Source of the DNA: Clostridium estertheticum subsp. estertheticum
GTDB lineage: Bacteria; Bacillota; Clostridia; Clostridiales; Clostridiaceae
Assembly (NCBI RefSeq): GCF_001877035.1
Contig: NZ_CP015756.1
Span: 1,851,001-1,915,000, forward strand
Direction: 5' to 3'
DNA: 64,000 bases
In this document: in pieces, positions 17,808-26,341 of the stretch
How positions within the stretch are numbered: position 1 is the stretch's first letter
Layout: each line of letters starts with the position of its first letter
Made by a program: the position numbers and the translations under genes
The notes under the pieces: generated by a model
What the model saw: the letters and a program-made list of their open reading frames with translations, nothing else
What the model was told of the DNA's origin: nothing
Databases searched by the model: none

Positions 17808-18830
17808 ATGAAGAGATTAGAATATGATGAAGAAAAAATAAAAGAACTTATAGACAAGGTTGTAAAAAGAACCATGAGAATGGACTTTACTTGGGATTGG
17901 CCTTGTGGAGTTGCCTTTTATGGTATATGTAAGGCTTGGGAGGTCACTAAAAATCAAGAATATATCGATTATCTTGTCAAATGGGTAGATGAATATATTG
18001 AAATAGGACTGCCTGAATTTACGGTTAATGTAGTTGCTATGGGACACACTTTAATAACTTTGTTTGAGGCTACAGGGGATCAGAAATATATGGATTTGGC
18101 TATAGAAAAGGCTGAATATTTAAGAAAGGATGCAACTAGGTTTGGGGAAGGGGTTTTTCAACATACAGTTTCGCCAGGCAATGATTTTCCAGAGCAAGCC
18201 TGGGCAGATACTTTGTTTATGGCAGCATATTTTCTTCTTAGAATGGGTAAAAAGTTAGATAATAAAGAATATGTTGAGGATGCCTTAAATCAATACTATT
18301 GGCATGAAGAATTTTTACAAGATAATAAAACTGATCTATTTTTTCATGGATGGGATAATATTAACCAAAGCCATATGTCAGGAATTCATTGGGCACGTGC
18401 AAATGCTTGGGCAGCATATACTATGGCAGAAGCAACCACACTTATAAATTATTTGTATCCGGCTTTTATGGGCATAAGTGGTTCGTTAAGAGATCAACTA
18501 AGTGCTTTAGTTAGGTTACAGTCAGAAGAAGGTTTATGGAACACAATATTAGATGATGAAAGTTCATATTTAGAAACTTCAGCTTCTGCTGGAATTGCTG
18601 CAAGTCTTGTAATTGTTGGGCATCCTCTTCAAAGAAAGTATGTTCAAAAGGCGTTAGAGGGAATAATGTATAATATTTCAGAAGATGGATCAGTTATGAA
18701 TGTTTCTGCAGGTACTGCAGTAATGATAGATACACAGGGTTATAAGAAAGTTCCTAAAAAGAGGGTTCAAGGCTGGGGACAGGGGTTAACTTTGGCTTTT
18801 CTTGCAGCAATCTTGAAGTATGAACAATAA
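17808..18830 (+). CDS. Unsaturated rhamnogalacturonyl hydrolase, GH105 (YteR/YesR type)
   Basis: Cytoplasmic enzyme of 340 aa, no signal peptide, an (alpha/alpha)6 barrel. It should hydrolyse the vinyl-ether linkage of the unsaturated galacturonyl residue left by the PL11 lyase, releasing the 4-deoxy sugar acid from rhamnose. The catalytic Asp corresponds to D134 in QAWADTLFMAAYFLLR, and GIHWARANAWAAYTMAE is also characteristic. Slightly shorter than YteR. Ribosome binding site AAAGGAAG. The next gene follows after 18 bases. Context (lyase, importer, GH112) favours rhamnogalacturonan over other GH105 substrates. Confidence 0.9.
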   Translation: MKRLEYDEEKIKELIDKVVKRTMRMDFTWDWPCGVAFYGICKAWEVTKNQEYIDYLVKWVDEYIEIGLPEFTVNVVAMGHTLITLFEATGDQKYMDLAIEKAEYLRKDATRFGEGVFQHTVSPGNDFPEQAWADTLFMAAYFLLRMGKKLDNKEYVEDALNQYYWHEEFLQDNKTDLFFHGWDNINQSHMSGIHWARANAWAAYTMAEATTLINYLYPAFMGISGSLRDQLSALVRLQSEEGLWNTILDDESSYLETSASAGIAASLVIVGHPLQRKYVQKALEGIMYNISEDGSVMNVSAGTAVMIDTQGYKKVPKKRVQGWGQGLTLAFLAAILKYEQ

Positions 18831-18848
18831 TCTAGAGGGCGTGATAGT

Positions 18849-21038
18849 ATGAGTGAAAAAATATTAAATAATGGTGGATTTACATTGCCAGGAGAAGCTG
18901 GTTTTGAAGATTTAACTTTGAAGCTGGCAGAAAAATGGGGAGCAGATGTAATTAGGGATAGTGATGGAACTCAATTATCAGATAAAATAATAACTTCGGG
19001 TTATGATATTTATTCCACCATTTGTTTAGTTCGCGGTTCCAATGAGTGGGCTAAATTAAATATGGATAAACTTCAACAATGTTATCTAAGGAGTTATCCA
19101 CTAATTGCTAAGGGTGATACGGTTAAGATAGATATTTTACAAGGTTTTTTTAAAGAACAATTTTTGATAAATATTAAAGATAACCCAAAAGAGTTTTGGC
19201 AAGTTTTTGATAGAACTACTGGATTGGAAATAGAAATTTCTAATTGGGAGTTAGACATAAACACGGGAACAGTTTTGGTGAGAAACACAAAAAAATGGCA
19301 TAAATACACGGTCAATTTTCTTGTGTATAGAATTTGGGAAGAAATATCCGCATACAACCATATAACAAATAGTTGGGGGAATAGGGAGCATGAATTACCT
19401 ATAGAGCCTATGTACAAAGAGACTCAAGATCATATTCTTAAATATTTAGATCAATGGCTTATAGATCATAAGCATACAAAAGTAGTACGATTCACATCTA
19501 TGTTTTATAATTTTTGGTGGCTATGGGGCAGTGATCCTAATTTGAAGTTTATCGTAAATGATTGGGGCGCCTATGATTTCACAGTAAATCCTTTATCTAT
19601 GAAACTCTTTGAAAAAGAAAAAGGTTATAAAATGACTTCAGAGGATTTTGTAAATAAAGGTTTATACAATAACTCATATTTACCACCTTCTGAAAAATAT
19701 AGAGATTGGATGGATTTTATAAATAAATTCGTGATTGAGTTTGGTAAAAAGTGTATTGATTTAGTTCATAAACATGGAAAAAAAGCCTATGTATTTTATA
19801 ATGACCATTGGATAGGAATGGAACCTACCTTAGATAGTTTTAAAGAGTTTGGCTTCGATGGAATAATTGATGGCGTGTTTAGTGGATTTGAAACAAGAAA
19901 AGTTTCAGGAACTAAAGGTGTTGAAATAAGAGAATTAAGACTTCACCCCTATTTCTTTCCAACAGGAGTAAATGGAGTTGGAACTTTTATAGAAGGAGGA
20001 GACCCATCGCTAGAATGTAAAACTTATTGGTTAGATATAAGGAGAGCTCTGCTTCGTGATTGCGTAGATAGAATTGGTTTTGGTGGATACCTGCATTTAG
20101 TTGATGATCATCCTGCATTTGTTGATTATGTTCAAGAATTAGCAGAAGAGTTTAGGGAAATTAGGGAATTGCATAAAGAGGGCAAACCTTATTCTTCTAA
20201 ATTTAAGGTAGCTATTTTATCTGCTTGGGGAAATATGCGGGCGTGGGGTTGTCGTGGTCACTTTAATCATGGAAATTATTATAATGAAATTATGGAATCT
20301 ATCTCAGGATTGCCTGTAGAAGTAGAGTTTATTAGCTTTAAAGATATTATTGATAAAGGTATTTCCGGTGATATTAAAGTAATAATTAATGCTGGACAAC
20401 TTGATGATGCTTGGAGTGGTGGTTGGAACTGGAGTAATGAGAAAGTTATTGAAATCCTTACAGAGTGGGTTTCAAAGGGAGGTGGTCTTATTGGTGTTGG
20501 AGAACCTTCTGCGGTAAAATATAGTGGTCAATACTTTCAAATGTGCCATGTATTTGGTGTGGAGAGAGAAGTCGGTTTAACGGTATGTTTTGATAAATAT
20601 GTATATAAAAAGGTTGAAGAAACTCACTTTATTCTTAAGGATATTCAGGGAAAATTAGATTTTGGGAAAGAAATTGATAATATATATGTAATAGACAAAA
20701 ATATACAGGTTATTGAAGATAAAAATCAATCAATTCAAATAGCTACAAATACTTTTGGAAAAGGTAGGAGTGTATATTTCTCTGGGCATAAGTATACCCC
20801 TGAAAATATAAGAATATTATTAAGAGCAATATACTGGGCAGCTGATGAAGAGGAAAAAATTGGATTCTGGATTTGTAGCAACGTAAATACAGAATGTGCT
20901 TACTATCCTAAAATCAATAAATTAGCAGTTATTAATATTACGGGTAAAGCTGAAGAAACCACAGTGTATGATTGTAAGGGGAATGAAATTGCGGTTTCTT
21001 TAAAACCGTATGGAATAAAAATAATAGATTTAGGATAA
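18849..21038 (+). CDS. GH112 phosphorylase, probably D-galactosyl-1,4-L-rhamnose phosphorylase
   Basis: Cytoplasmic phosphorylase of 729 aa. It matches the lacto-N-biose/galactosyl-rhamnose phosphorylase family in length and in the catalytic segment FYNDHWIGMEP, whose Asp (D319) is the expected proton donor. Family members split beta-galactosyl bonds with phosphate to give galactose 1-phosphate. Known members prefer either galacto-/lacto-N-biose or Gal-beta-1,4-Rha, the latter described from the plant degrader Clostridium phytofermentans. Placement next to the GH105 gene strongly suggests the Gal-Rha activity on rhamnogalacturonan I side-chain stubs, saving one ATP per galactose. Specificity itself is inferred. 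Confidence 0.85.
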   Translation: MSEKILNNGGFTLPGEAGFEDLTLKLAEKWGADVIRDSDGTQLSDKIITSGYDIYSTICLVRGSNEWAKLNMDKLQQCYLRSYPLIAKGDTVKIDILQGFFKEQFLINIKDNPKEFWQVFDRTTGLEIEISNWELDINTGTVLVRNTKKWHKYTVNFLVYRIWEEISAYNHITNSWGNREHELPIEPMYKETQDHILKYLDQWLIDHKHTKVVRFTSMFYNFWWLWGSDPNLKFIVNDWGAYDFTVNPLSMKLFEKEKGYKMTSEDFVNKGLYNNSYLPPSEKYRDWMDFINKFVIEFGKKCIDLVHKHGKKAYVFYNDHWIGMEPTLDSFKEFGFDGIIDGVFSGFETRKVSGTKGVEIRELRLHPYFFPTGVNGVGTFIEGGDPSLECKTYWLDIRRALLRDCVDRIGFGGYLHLVDDHPAFVDYVQELAEEFREIRELHKEGKPYSSKFKVAILSAWGNMRAWGCRGHFNHGNYYNEIMESISGLPVEVEFISFKDIIDKGISGDIKVIINAGQLDDAWSGGWNWSNEKVIEILTEWVSKGGGLIGVGEPSAVKYSGQYFQMCHVFGVEREVGLTVCFDKYVYKKVEETHFILKDIQGKLDFGKEIDNIYVIDKNIQVIEDKNQSIQIATNTFGKGRSVYFSGHKYTPENIRILLRAIYWAADEEEKIGFWICSNVNTECAYYPKINKLAVINITGKAEETTVYDCKGNEIAVSLKPYGIKIIDLG

Positions 21039-21042
21039 TAAC

Positions 21043-21066
21043 TAGGCGTCTTTAAAGAGACGCCTA
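21043..21066 (+). other. Perfect stem-loop between GH112 and esterase genes
   Basis: TAGGCGTCT (21043-21051) pairs perfectly with AGACGCCTA around a six-base loop. No T-run follows, so it is more likely an mRNA processing or stability element within the operon than a full terminator. Confidence 0.5.
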
Positions 21067-21091
21067 AATGTTAAAAGAGGAGTGAAAAACC

Positions 21092-22711
21092 GTGTTTTTT
21101 AAAAAGTTTATATTCGGCGCAGCTTCAGAATTTGAAGGCTTTATAAATATATTTAAGGATACCTTATATGCTGAGGAAACTGGTTATGGTTTTGTTACTG
21201 AAAAGCTAAAAGAAAAAAATGAATTGCTTCAGATTCCAGAGATCGGAAGTGCCTTTGACATTGATCCTGAGTTAACTAGGCAAAATATTACTAATATTAT
21301 TATGGAGCAAAATGGACAACTAAATGACTTAATTAGCGGCTTTTGTTCTAGCGATAAGCCTGATGTACCACTATGCTTTAAAGTGAAAGTTCCTCATAGT
21401 GGAAATTATAATATAAAATTAGTTATGGGAAATAATAATTCAGATATGATTATATCAGTCTTTTCTCAAAGAAGAAGATGTGTTTTTAAAAATGTAATAG
21501 TTAAAGCTGGAGAACTTCTAGAACATAATTTTACGGCTAATGTTTGTGACATAATACCAAGAGGAAAAACTGAAATTTATCGGGATGATAGTATTGATAT
21601 CACTATAATTGGCCAGAATGCATGCATGAATTTAGTAACTCTTGAGGAAGCTCCTCAGACACCAACAATCTATGTTGCAGGAGATTCCACTTTAACGGAT
21701 CAAGGGACAATTTATCCCTATAATCCTTTAACTAGTTATTGTGGGTGGGCCCAAATTTTACCCCTTTTTTTGAGTCAAGGTATTGCTGTATCAAATCATT
21801 CTCATTCAGGGCTTACTACAGAAAGCTTTAGACGGGAAGGCCACTTAAGTATTGTAGAGAATAATATAAAACCAAAGGATTTATTTATTATGCAATTTGG
21901 CCATAATGATCAAAAGGACAAAACTTTGGATGCTTTTGGTGGATATGCTAATAATTTAAGACGATATATAGATGAGGTAAGAGAAAAAGGTGCTTGCCCA
22001 GTTATTGTAACTCCAGTTAGTAGAAATATTTGGAATGGTATAGATTGTGGGTTTAATGATATGTTTAAAGATTATGCTGATGCCTGCATTTTAGTTGCAA
22101 AGGAAAAAGGAGTGCCGTTAATAGACTTACATGAAAGAAGCGTTGACTTTATTTTAAAGCATGGTCAAAAAAACTCTTCTAAATACTTTGTTCCTAAGGA
22201 TTATACACATAACAATGATTTTGGAGCTTTTGAAATGGCTAAATTAGTAGTTGAAGAGATTAAAAAAGTTAATATAAAACCTTTAGTTAAATACTTAATT
22301 GATATACCAGAAGATAAAATACAAATAGAACAATTGAAAAGTTGGGTAGAGCCTAGCGATAAAGAGATTAAAGCTGATGTTAAGCAGTGGACAAAGGCAA
22401 ATAGTTGGGCAGAGGAAATTGATGTTAACAACTATATTGATATATTTATAGCGAAGAAAAATAGTTCTAAGGTTGAACTTTTAGATATGATACTTAAAGA
22501 TTTAAAATATCCACCTACCAATGTTTATAATGATATATTTGAAGATGTATTTGGAGATGAGTGGTACGCAGGAATAGTTCAAGCTGCTTGTAATTATGGC
22601 CTAATTACTAATGAAAATAAAAACTTAGGTCCTAAAGAACAAATTTCCATTGAAGAAGTTAAGGTTATAGCCAAAAGAGCATATAAACTAAAAACTAGAA
22701 CGTGTGTATAA
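21092..22711 (+). CDS. SGNH (CE12-like) esterase with C-terminal SLH-like domain, no signal peptide
   Basis: 539 aa from a GTG start preceded by GAGGAG. The N-terminal beta domain (about 1-185) contains an ETGYGF motif like that before CE12 acetylesterases. The SGNH domain (about 190-390) has GDSTLTD (Ser near 197), MQFGHND and a DYTH dyad near 370. Residues about 475-536 resemble one S-layer-homology repeat: DVFGDEWYAGIVQAACNYGLI followed by an EQISIEE segment. No signal peptide is visible, so it should be cytoplasmic and deacetylate imported rhamnogalacturonan oligosaccharides, which makes the SLH-like tail odd. The YesT/YesY acetylesterases are the closest functional analogues. Confidence 0.8.
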   Translation: MFFKKFIFGAASEFEGFINIFKDTLYAEETGYGFVTEKLKEKNELLQIPEIGSAFDIDPELTRQNITNIIMEQNGQLNDLISGFCSSDKPDVPLCFKVKVPHSGNYNIKLVMGNNNSDMIISVFSQRRRCVFKNVIVKAGELLEHNFTANVCDIIPRGKTEIYRDDSIDITIIGQNACMNLVTLEEAPQTPTIYVAGDSTLTDQGTIYPYNPLTSYCGWAQILPLFLSQGIAVSNHSHSGLTTESFRREGHLSIVENNIKPKDLFIMQFGHNDQKDKTLDAFGGYANNLRRYIDEVREKGACPVIVTPVSRNIWNGIDCGFNDMFKDYADACILVAKEKGVPLIDLHERSVDFILKHGQKNSSKYFVPKDYTHNNDFGAFEMAKLVVEEIKKVNIKPLVKYLIDIPEDKIQIEQLKSWVEPSDKEIKADVKQWTKANSWAEEIDVNNYIDIFIAKKNSSKVELLDMILKDLKYPPTNVYNDIFEDVFGDEWYAGIVQAACNYGLITNENKNLGPKEQISIEEVKVIAKRAYKLKTRTCV

Positions 22712-22766
22712 TAAAATATAGAGATAAGCTAACACTTATTCATATTTATTAGATAACAGAAAATAT

Positions 22767-22811
22767 AAAAAGAAAGGGATATATCTCATTTGATATATCT
22801 TTTTCTTTTTT
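22767..22811 (+). terminator. Terminator of the pectin utilisation operon
   Basis: AAAAAGAAAGGGATATATC pairs with GATATATC plus a T/C-rich arm (22792-22811), ending in a run of Ts. Confidence 0.8.
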
Positions 22812-22977
22812 GTTTTTTTATATACTTACAGTTAAGAAACAAAGTATATTTATATTATTTTATGAAAGCGATAGAATTTAGATTTAGTAATAATATGAAT
22901 AATGAAGAATTTATCATAATAAATTGCATAAAACACTATGATATAGCAAAAAAATTTAAAAAAGTGAATAAATAGCT

Positions 22978-23000
22978 ATTGCATCTTGCAATATTTTTTA
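22978..23000 (+). terminator. Short intrinsic terminator
   Basis: Perfect 6-bp stem ATTGCA-TCT-TGCAAT followed by ATTTTTT. Confidence 0.6.
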
Positions 23001-23056
23001 GTATTATAAATACTATGAATTATATTTATGTAAAGCAAATATAAAGGGGGAAAAAA

Positions 23057-23842
23057 ATGAAGAAAATGATATTAAAAGTATTGATTATAGCGACAGTTAC
23101 AATGGGGCTCGCTGGGTGCGGGAGTACTAGTACATCTCAAAATAAGGATTCGAATAAAAAGTTTACTAAAACATATGTTATTTCAACTGATGCAACATAT
23201 GCTCCTTTCGAGTATGAAAAGGATAGTAAGTACATCGGGATAGATATTGATTTGTTAGCTTCTATTGCAAAATTAGAAGGGTTTAAATATGAATTAAAAG
23301 CTATGGATTTTAAGGGAATAATTCCAGCTCTCCAAGCAAATCAGGTTGATGGTGCAATCGCAGGCATGGGAATTACAGATGTGCGAAAAAAAGTTTTAGA
23401 TATGTCAGAGGGCTACTTTGAATCGGGACTTTCAGCAGTTGGGAAAAAGGGGAATGATAAAATAAAATCTGAAGCGGATTTCAAAGGTAAGATTTTTGCT
23501 GTTAAAAAAGGAACACTTGGAGCAACATATGCTGAAGGTAATAAAGATAAATTAGGAGCAACAGTTAAGTATTTTAATGATACAGCTTCTATGATGCAGG
23601 AAGTTAAGAATGGTAATGCAGATGTTACTTTTGAAGATTACCCTGTAATTGCATATATGATTTCAGTTGATCCAAATTCAGGTTTAAAAATTATTGGTAA
23701 TAAGTTAACAACACAAAATTATGCCTTCGCAGTTAAAAAAGGAAGCAATACAGAATTAATAACTGCTTTTAATGATGGATTAAAAAAATTAAAAGCGAAT
23801 GGCGAATATGACAAAATAGTACAAAAATACATTAAAAAATAA
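23057..23842 (+). CDS. Amino-acid ABC transporter substrate-binding lipoprotein
   Basis: Binding protein of 261 aa of the SBP_bac_3 family. Signal peptide with lipobox GLAGC (lipidated C21). The mature part begins with YVISTDATYAPFEYEKDSKYIGIDIDL, the classic GlnH/ArtJ/FliY start that forms the amino-acid pocket. AAAGGGGG ribosome binding site. It is followed by the matching permease and ATPase, giving a complete polar amino-acid importer. Which amino acid is bound (glutamine, arginine, cystine or other) cannot be decided by eye. No T-box or riboswitch was recognised upstream. Confidence 0.9.
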   Translation: MKKMILKVLIIATVTMGLAGCGSTSTSQNKDSNKKFTKTYVISTDATYAPFEYEKDSKYIGIDIDLLASIAKLEGFKYELKAMDFKGIIPALQANQVDGAIAGMGITDVRKKVLDMSEGYFESGLSAVGKKGNDKIKSEADFKGKIFAVKKGTLGATYAEGNKDKLGATVKYFNDTASMMQEVKNGNADVTFEDYPVIAYMISVDPNSGLKIIGNKLTTQNYAFAVKKGSNTELITAFNDGLKKLKANGEYDKIVQKYIKK

Positions 23843-23855
23843 AGTGAATTTGTAT

Positions 23856-23889
23856 ACTTCAAAGGGAGTACAAATCTCCTTTTGAAGTT
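23856..23889 (+). terminator. Hairpin between binding-protein and permease genes
   Basis: ACTTCAAAGGGAG pairs with CTCCTTTTGAAGT. Position and form suggest partial termination or 3'-end protection, giving more binding protein than permease. Confidence 0.6.
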
Positions 23890-23936
23890 ATTATAACAAT
23901 GTATGATGATTCAATACCACAAAGGAGGTAAAACAA

Positions 23937-24587
23937 ATGGACATATTAACATTATTTAAACAAAGTCTACCTGCACTTTTATCGGGATTTTATGTGACAT
24001 TGCAAATAACAATAATATCATTAGTAATAGCAACTATTCTTGGCTTAAGTTTTGGAATGCTCGCAATAAGCAGAAATAAAGTACTAAAATTTGTGGCTAC
24101 TGCCTATGTTGATATATTTAGAGGAACGCCACTTATAGTACAGGCCTTCTTTATTTATTTTGGTCTTCCAGCTGGTCTTGATATAAAGATACCAGCCTTT
24201 GTTGCAGGAGTACTTTGTATCAGTTTAAATGCTGGTGCCTATATGGTAGAAATTTTTAGAGCGGGAATTATGGCTGTAGATAAAGGTCAAATGGAGGCAG
24301 CTAGAAGTTTAGGATTACCTTATGGGAAAACTATGAAACTAGTCATATTGCCACAGGCCGTAAGGAATATGATCCCAGCAATTATTAATCAGTTTATTAT
24401 TTCTTTAAAGGATACTTCTCTTTTATCTGTAATTGGAATTAGAGAACTTACCCAGAGTGGTGAAATAATTATCGCAGCTAATTTTCGTTCTCTTGAAACG
24501 TGGAGTTTCGTTGCAATATTTTACTTTGTTGTAATTATGGCACTAACCTATGCAGCTAGGTCTGTGGAAAGGAGACTTAAAATATGA
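23937..24587 (+). CDS. Amino-acid ABC transporter permease (HisM/GlnP family)
   Basis: 216 aa, about five hydrophobic helices. It has the N-terminal HisM-type pattern [12 protein letters not shown] and the EAA loop [34 protein letters not shown] ribosome binding site. It overlaps the ATPase gene by 4 bases. It probably forms a homodimeric channel, as only one permease gene is present. Confidence 0.92.
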   Translation: MDILTLFKQSLPALLSGFYVTLQITIISLVIATILGLSFGMLAISRNKVLKFVATAYVDIFRGTPLIVQAFFIYFGLPAGLDIKIPAFVAGVLCISLNAGAYMVEIFRAGIMAVDKGQMEAARSLGLPYGKTMKLVILPQAVRNMIPAIINQFIISLKDTSLLSVIGIRELTQSGEIIIAANFRSLETWSFVAIFYFVVIMALTYAARSVERRLKI

Positions 24588-25306
24588 TTCAAGTTAAAGG
24601 GCTAAAAAAAGTATATAATGATTTAGAGGTTTTAAAAGGTATAGATTTTAATATAAGAAAAGGTGAGGTTGTTTGCTTAATAGGACCTTCAGGATCTGGC
24701 AAAAGTACAGTGCTTAGATGTCTTAATAGACTTGAAGAAATAGATGGAGGAACCGTTTTAGTTGATGGTGAAGATGTTGCTCATAATAAATTGGATGTAA
24801 ATATTCTTAGACAAAAATTAGGAATGGTATTTCAATCTTTTAATTTATTTCCTCACCTTACAGTAATTCAAAATATTACTTTAGCACCAATTAATTTAAA
24901 AAAATCATCTAAGCCCGAAGCAATAAAAAGGGCATTGGAGCTCCTAGAAAAAGTAGGTTTAAGTGAAAAGGCTGATGTTTATCCAGATAAACTCTCAGGA
25001 GGACAAAAGCAAAGGGTCGCTATAGCTCGCGCACTAGCTATGGGACCGGAAATAATGTTATTTGATGAGCCTACATCTGCGCTTGATCCTGAGATGGTTG
25101 GAGAAGTGCTTCAGGTTATGAAGGACCTAGCAATTGAAGGTATGACTATGATTGTAGTAACTCATGAAATGGGATTCGCAAGAGAGGTAGCTAATAGAGT
25201 ATTGTTCATGTCAGATGGATATTTAGTCGAAGAAGGAAAGCCGGAAGATATTTTCGATAATCCTAAAAATGTAAGAACTAAAGAGTTTTTAAGTAAGGTA
25301 CTATAA
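24584..25306 (+). CDS. Amino-acid ABC transporter ATP-binding protein (GlnQ family)
   Basis: 240 aa. Walker [11 protein letters not shown]-loop [13 protein letters not shown], signature [15 protein letters not shown], Walker [13 protein letters not shown], and switch His in VTHEMGFA. The whole chain is typical of GlnQ/HisP ATPases. Translationally coupled to the permease (ATGA overlap). This ends the three-gene importer; a bidirectional terminator separates it from the convergent HAD phosphatase gene. Confidence 0.95.
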   Translation: MIQVKGLKKVYNDLEVLKGIDFNIRKGEVVCLIGPSGSGKSTVLRCLNRLEEIDGGTVLVDGEDVAHNKLDVNILRQKLGMVFQSFNLFPHLTVIQNITLAPINLKKSSKPEAIKRALELLEKVGLSEKADVYPDKLSGGQKQRVAIARALAMGPEIMLFDEPTSALDPEMVGEVLQVMKDLAIEGMTMIVVTHEMGFAREVANRVLFMSDGYLVEEGKPEDIFDNPKNVRTKEFLSKVL

Positions 25307-25350
25307 TTAAAAAGCTGATTTTAGTATATTTAAATATAGGTACAGAATAT

Positions 25351-25393
25351 AAACAGGTCATATACTCTAATCTACAGAGCATATGACCTGTTT
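25351..25393. terminator. Bidirectional terminator between convergent operons
   Basis: An 18-bp stem with one G-T pair: 25351-25368 with 25376-25393 (AAACAGGTCATAT and its complement). It begins with A and ends with T runs, so it can serve both the amino-acid transporter and the minus-strand PTS operon. Confidence 0.85.
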
Positions 25394-25465
25394 ATAACTT
25401 AAATTAAATATGGTACTTGACTCATGATATAATTGAATTTGTCTAATATCATAACCAAATCATTT

Positions 25466-26296
25466 TCAACTATAAATTTCTTCTAATACGTTTTTTACAG
25501 CACCTAATGAATCAAAAATAAGTGAAGGTTGTATTTCAGATTTAAGTAAATCTTCTAGTTTTGCTTCACCCGATAAAACAAGGATAGTTACAGAAGCATT
25601 ATCTTTACCAATAGCTATATCTGTATAAAGTCTATCTCCTACAAATGCGATTTCTTCTTCGTGAAATCCAGTATCTTTAAGAACATATTTTAGTGTATGA
25701 TGGGTCGGTTTACCAAAGTATTCTGGAACCACCCCAGTAGATGCTGTAATCATAGAACATATTGATCCACAGTCGGGTATAAACCCATCTTCAGTTGGAC
25801 AATTAAAATCAGGATTTACACCTAAAAAGAGAGCTCCGTTTCTTATGAATTCACAAGCCTTTGATACATTTTCATATACGAGTGAGGTATCAAAACCTAC
25901 GACAACAACATCTGCGTCTTCGGTAACTACATTAATGTTTGCAGCCCTAAAATCTTCTTTTAAATAATCAGTACCTAAAACAAATACTTTTTTTTCTGGA
26001 ATATTTTCTTTTATATAATTAATAATTACATTATTAGAAATAAGCATTTTATCATCACTCAAATTATAGCCCATTTTTTTAATTCTCTTTATATAAACTT
26101 GTGCATTTTTAGAGGAGTTATTTGTAAAAAATTTAAATTTGATATTGTTTTTTTCTAGTTCCTCCAAAAAATTGATAGAACCTTCGAGTATTTTATCCCC
26201 TAAATAAACAGTTCCATCAAGATCAAGAATAAAACATTTTACTCTTTTTAAAACATCTTTTGAACTCTCTTTTGAATCAATAGTTCTACCTAACAT
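25466..26296 (-). CDS. HAD-IIA sugar/polyol phosphatase (AraL/NagD type)
   Basis: 276 aa. HAD motif I is DLDGT (nucleophile D25, D27), motif II FFTNNSS, motif III Lys in FGKPTHHT and motif IV VGDRLYTDI. The large type-IIA cap lies between motifs II and III. B. subtilis AraL, a sugar phosphatase, is encoded beside AraM; the same pairing occurs here. It is the last gene of the PTS operon, 45 bases after the araM-like gene, with AAAGGAGA before its ATG. It probably dephosphorylates an intermediate or by-product of the pathway, or limits sugar-phosphate stress; the substrate is unknown. Confidence 0.85.
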   Translation of the reverse strand: MLGRTIDSKESSKDVLKRVKCFILDLDGTVYLGDKILEGSINFLEELEKNNIKFKFFTNNSSKNAQVYIKRIKKMGYNLSDDKMLISNNVIINYIKENIPEKKVFVLGTDYLKEDFRAANINVVTEDADVVVVGFDTSLVYENVSKACEFIRNGALFLGVNPDFNCPTEDGFIPDCGSICSMITASTGVVPEYFGKPTHHTLKYVLKDTGFHEEEIAFVGDRLYTDIAIGKDNASVTILVLSGEAKLEDLLKSEIQPSLIFDSLGAVKNVLEEIYS

Positions 26297-26341
26297 GTCT
26301 TAGTATCTCCTTTCAAATATAATGTTAAAGTAGTCTCTAAC

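Larger units (their letters stand above)
22712..23056. other. Intergenic region with two terminator-like hairpins
   Basis: 345 bases without a supported gene. A long hairpin at 22767-22811 ends the pectin operon. A second terminator-like hairpin lies at 22978-23000. An AT-rich promoter region for the amino-acid transporter follows. The 166 bases between the hairpins could be a small transcript, but nothing recognisable is encoded. Confidence 0.6.

Noticed and set aside
22790-22975. Open frame of 61 codons from TTG after the pectin operon
   Set aside because: It begins inside a terminator hairpin, has a low-complexity AT-driven composition and no recognisable domain. The terminator just after it leaves a small chance that it is real.
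22977-23056. Possible T-box or riboswitch before the amino-acid transporter
   Set aside because: The leader is too short and lacks a T-box sequence or a recognisable aptamer.
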